Shown here: piece after piece, positions 60,571 through 64,000 of the stretch
How the letters are laid out: every line of letters begins with the position of its first letter
Position numbering within the stretch: position 1 is the stretch's first letter
DNA from: Puffinus mauretanicus
Taxonomy: Eukaryota > Chordata > Aves > Procellariiformes > Procellariidae
DNA: 64,000 bases
Reading direction: 5' to 3'
Assembly: GCA_023333565.1 (NCBI GenBank)
Contig: JAJKFH010000115.1
Location: 1,550,001-1,614,000, forward strand
Translations under genes and position numbers: made by a program
The notes under the pieces: generated by a model
Databases searched by the model: none
What the model was told of the DNA's origin: nothing
Seen by the model: the letters and a program-made list of their open reading frames with translations, nothing else

Positions 60571-61879
60571 TCACTATTGCACAACTCCTCGTGTCCCTTT
60601 TTCCAACATGTTCAAAAAGCAGAAATTCACCTACAAGGGCAAGAAGTAGCTTTTATCAGAAAGGTTGCTGTTTATTGCAGCTCAGTGTGGCAAATTGCTG
60701 TGCAGATGTCTTTGAAGAGTTGGGCTTGGAGCTTCAAACTGTTTCATCATCCAGCCATTTACTTATTTTTTTCTCAGAATTTTTTGAAGTCTGTGAATGT
60801 ATAATTTATGATGCTTCCCTCTGTCTTGTGACAATGAATGCCAATTGGCTTTTTGAAGCAGAAGCTTATCCTTTGAGCAGCACCTAACTGAAAGGCTCAC
60901 TTAAACTGCAGTCATCCTCCATTCTACCTTCAGGATTCACAAACTTGATGGCTTCAAGCACCTGCAAAAATTTCCCTCACAGTGAAATCTTGGTGAAATG
61001 CAATCCTGGTAAAGCTGCTGATCTCTCTTAACTTTCTTACTATATGAACTACTTCCTTCTGGCAATACCATTTTGCTGACGCTATCTTTTTCTTTGACAT
61101 TCGGACTGGCTACTATTCTTACCCATCAGAGCTAAACAGAGTTCATACACTGCAGCTGGGATAACAATGCCTGGTTTTGTTCTTTGTTTCATTTCTTTCT
61201 GCCACCAGCACAGGTATCATTCTGCAGGATCTTTCCAGTCTCATCAGAAGGCCCTTCCCATGTAAAAAAAAGGAGTGAGAATGTCCCTATATCGGGACAT
61301 TCATGGCTTTAAAAAACGTTGCATTAGAAATGAGGTGACTACTACTCCGTGAGAAATTGCTCAAAGGTATGGCCTAGTTAAGTCCTTTGTATTACCTAAG
61401 CTTAACCAAGGTTGGAAATGTAGTCCTTCTAAGGTGCCTTCTACTATCAGTTGAATAGAGACACACTGTTAGATAATCATGTAGTCCACCTGAAGTCTGC
61501 GGTTACATCTCTCTTCCTCCATAGATGATAAGAGACAATACAGTTGTTTCAACTAAGTGAGGTGACTCCAGATCTGAGTATTGAGAACAGAATAAAAATT
61601 TGCTGAAGAGCTAATACCCTCACTGACTCATACTGCTTCTCAGAAAGGACATTCAAAGTCTGTATGCTTGTTTCTTCTCATTTTTTTTTTTTTATTCATT
61701 AGTTTTTTCAAATAAATCCAAGAGTGCAATGGATTATGCATTATTTTCCCTCTGGGAAAAGAAATAGTTACTGCTTTATTTATCTTCATTTACTGTTTTA
61801 TGGATGTTCAGGACCAGATATGGTTTGATTTTTAAATGTTCTTCATGTTGAGAGGAATATTAGAAGTGTATTTCCTCAC
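60571..61879. other. AT-rich non-coding stretch
   Basis: No gene or element recognised; T-run at about 61680-61693. Confidence 0.6.
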
Positions 61880-62980
61880 AAAATCAAAGAATAACTTAGA
61901 TTGGACTAGAGGTCACCTATCCCAAATGTTTGCTCAAAGCAGCTGCAGCCAGATCAGGTCCTCAGGGCCACGCCTAGTCAGATTTTGGACACCTCCAAGG
62001 ACGGAAATTCCACAACCTCTCTGTGCAACCTGTTCCAGTGTTTGACAACCCTCTTGGTGGTTTGGGTTTTTTTTCCCCCTTATACCAAACTGGAATTTTC
62101 CATGTTCCAGCTTATGTCTGTTGCCTTTCATCTTGCCCAGCTAAGTCGTGGATTCCCCGTCATTGGAAGTGTTCAAGGTCAGGTTGGATGGGGCTTTGAG
62201 AGCAACCTGATCTAGTGAAAGATGTCTCTGCCCATGGCAGGGGGTGGTTGGACTAGATGATATTTAAAGGTCCCTTCCAACCCTTCCATTCCATTCTGTG
62301 ATTCTATGATTCTATGAACCTTCCTCTGTGCACCTCTGAGAAGAGTCTGGCTTAGTCTTCTCTACTCCAACTCGTAAGATTGTCGTACATAGCAATAAGG
62401 TGTCTCCCCAGCCTTCCCTTCTTCAGGCTGGACAAACCCAGCTCTCCTAGCCTCTCCTTGCACACAATGGGCTCCAGCCTCCAGCCACCTTGGTGGTCCC
62501 CTGATGGACTCACTCCAAGTCTATGGACAAGTGTCTGTCTTGTACTGTGGAGCTCAAAACTGGACACAGCAGCCCAGTAACCCCAGGTCCTTTTTTGCAA
62601 ACCTGCTTTCCAGCTGGTTGGACCTCTGCCTGTACTGATGCATGGATTTATGTCTCCCCAATAGAAGGAGTTGGCATTTACTTTTGGTCATCTTCATGAG
62701 GTTCCCACTAGCCCATTTTTCCAGCCAGCCTACATCCCTTTGAATAGCAACCCTGTCCTTCAGGGATTGACCAGTTTGATATTGTCCAGAAATTTGCTGA
62801 GAGTGTACTCTGTCCCATCATCCAATGTCATTAATAAAGACTCTGAATAATACTGGGACTTGTATTAATCCCAGAAGGACACCACTGGTAACTGACTGCC
62901 AGTTGGACTTCATACTGCTTTGTACCATACTTTGAGCCCAATGATCCAGCCAACTCTGCATCTATGTTTTTTTCCACTTC
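61880..62980 (-). mobile_element. Old CR1 LINE, minus strand, split by a younger CR1
   Basis: The left part (61880-62140) begins with a reversed CR1 3' end (AAAATCAAAGAATAACTTAG ATTGGACTAGAGG) and continues through reversed 3' UTR and C-terminal ORF2. The right part (62318 to about 62980) resumes at GTGCACCTCTGAGAAGAGTC and runs through reversed ORF2 (AGGCTGGACAAACCCAGCTC, TTTGCTGAGAGTGTACTC) to about CAACTCTGCATC. Many stops and indels; the longest surviving frame is 82 codons (62352-62600). A 177-bp plus-strand CR1 interrupts it. Confidence 0.88.
62141..62317 (+). mobile_element. Younger CR1 3' fragment nested in the old CR1
   Basis: The plus-strand sequence runs from about AAGTCGTGGATTCCCC through GGTCAGGTTGGATGGGGC, TGGACTAGATGATATTTA and AAGGTCCCTTCCAACC to the terminal repeat ATTCTATGATTCTATGA. 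Orientation is opposite to the host element, and old-CR1 homology resumes right after the repeat. Few differences from the remembered CR1 3' end show that it is younger than its host. The left boundary is uncertain by a few bases. Confidence 0.9.
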
Positions 62981-64000
62981 CCCAGACACTTCCTAGGCCC
63001 ATCTACCTGGAAAAAATATTTTGCGCTGGGAAGGGAAAGTCTCTGCTTTCGTCATTCAAAAACTTTATGTACAATCAAAAACTTTATTTTGCTACAATTT
63101 CATGCAAAGTTTTCTTTATTAAGTAAAAATCAGCATCTGAAATGTTTTTCTTTTGGATTATTAGTATCTTTGATGCAAAGGGCCCATTTTAATATAGATA
63201 TGGTTTAACATTTCATGGAAACCCACAAAGGGAAGTGGATAAGGTTGAAAACTACATGGGTTAAGCTTATTTTATTTTATTTTATTTTATTTTAAAGTTA
63301 TATATTTTTTTCAGGCATCACTTGTAATAACACGTGCCATCTCCAGGGCAAAACGTATTTGAGATCTTTGGATGAAAAGCACTCAGCAGCAATGACCTGT
63401 TGCCAGCATGATGAAGAAATTGATTTTTTTTCCCCTATGTTATTCTAATACTTCTTTAAGTATTGCTTATTTAAGTTCTTTAAGAGTTACTGTGCAAGTA
63501 ACCCCTTTTTGGTCAGTGAAATGAATTAGTAAAATACAGTCTATATGTAAGTAAGTGCTTGCAGCATTGGGACCTGACTCTGTGGTATTTGTAAGGAAGC
63601 ACTTATTGACAAGGGTACAGTTCATCTGATACCTGGCTAGGTCGAGGCTAAGCAATGCTGTTATTTGAGTACATTTTGATCACTGCCATGTGCACAGGAA
63701 AATATGTGTTGTTGTTGTATGCATGTTTATCATAACCTAACAAACAGAGAGTCACCCATTACTTATCGAAATAGAGTTTGCCATACTCAAACAGTTTGCC
63801 ATCTGAAACAGATGTCTTTGTCCCGTGTCCATCTCTTGTGTACGCTACTACCGGTTGCTGTGGAGGAAAGCAAGTAACCTTGCAGAACAATTATGCCATA
63901 CATTGGCCTAGGAAGTGTTCCCTCTTAGTGACCACGCTATAGCTTATGCTATAGAGATTCAGATTATGCCCTGAAACATGGTGAGTTAAGTGCTAAAAAC
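62981..64000. other. AT-rich non-coding stretch to the window edge
   Basis: Contains the (ATTTT)n tract; otherwise no gene or element recognised. Confidence 0.6.
63267..63294. repeat. (ATTTT)n microsatellite
   Basis: Between five and six tandem ATTTT units, directly visible. Confidence 0.92.

Noticed and set aside
60489..60887. 132-codon plus-strand frame as a gene
   Set aside because: It overlaps a probable ancient repeat relic and shows no recognisable domain.
1..64000. tRNA, rRNA, snRNA, CRISPR arrays, bacterial operons or phage genes
   Set aside because: No B-box-like or snRNA-like sequence, no regular short direct repeats with unique spacers and no prokaryotic coding density were seen.

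Overview
The window is vertebrate nuclear DNA, almost certainly from a bird and most likely a neoavian one. It carries several CR1 LINE fragments ending in the diagnostic ATTCTATG-type terminal repeat, and two solo LTRs of a TGTCCTGG...CCACRACA family that I recognise from bird genomes. The rest is AT-rich sequence with long homopolymer runs, frequent stops in all frames and ORFs of about 60 to 150 codons. I see no bacterial or phage features, rRNA, convincing tRNA, CRISPR array, or gene that can be named.

Layout. The left edge (1-148) is the 3' end of a + strand CR1. AT-rich DNA follows to a minus-strand solo LTR (6290-6822) and a 1.4 kb minus-strand CR1 with a broken reverse transcriptase (7966-9390). 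From 9.4 to 44 kb is gene-poor DNA with poly-T tracts (11.1 and 20.8 kb), a 53-bp AT-rich palindrome (12.15 kb), a very old + strand CR1 (17.1-17.6 kb), a diverged 116-bp repeat pair (18.5 and 19.8 kb), fragments of old palindromic elements, and a GC-rich block (42.06-42.40 kb). At 44.5-45.0 kb a CA/TA microsatellite borders a 182-bp direct duplication with about 96% identity. Two more ancient minus-strand CR1-like pieces lie at 45.2-45.9 and 47.8-47.9 kb. A 57-nt stretch at 49.71 kb has the full architecture of a small in-frame exon but cannot be named.

The right third holds the best preserved CR1 (54646-55655, + strand, only two in-frame stops, catalytic FADD present), a second solo LTR with a perfect 5-bp target duplication (56721-57310), a CpG-rich pocket with a Kozak-context ORF and a perfect 10-bp hairpin (57.6-58.04 kb), and an old minus-strand CR1 (61.88-62.98 kb) into which a younger + strand CR1 3' fragment has inserted.

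There is no operon or pathway to describe. The window reads as intergenic or deep intronic DNA shaped by waves of CR1 retrotransposition and ERV insertion followed by LTR-LTR recombination. No convincing undescribed system was found. The leads worth checking are the exon candidate, the CpG pocket, the LTR pair with a swapped middle segment, and the duplications at 44.6 kb and 18.5/19.8 kb.
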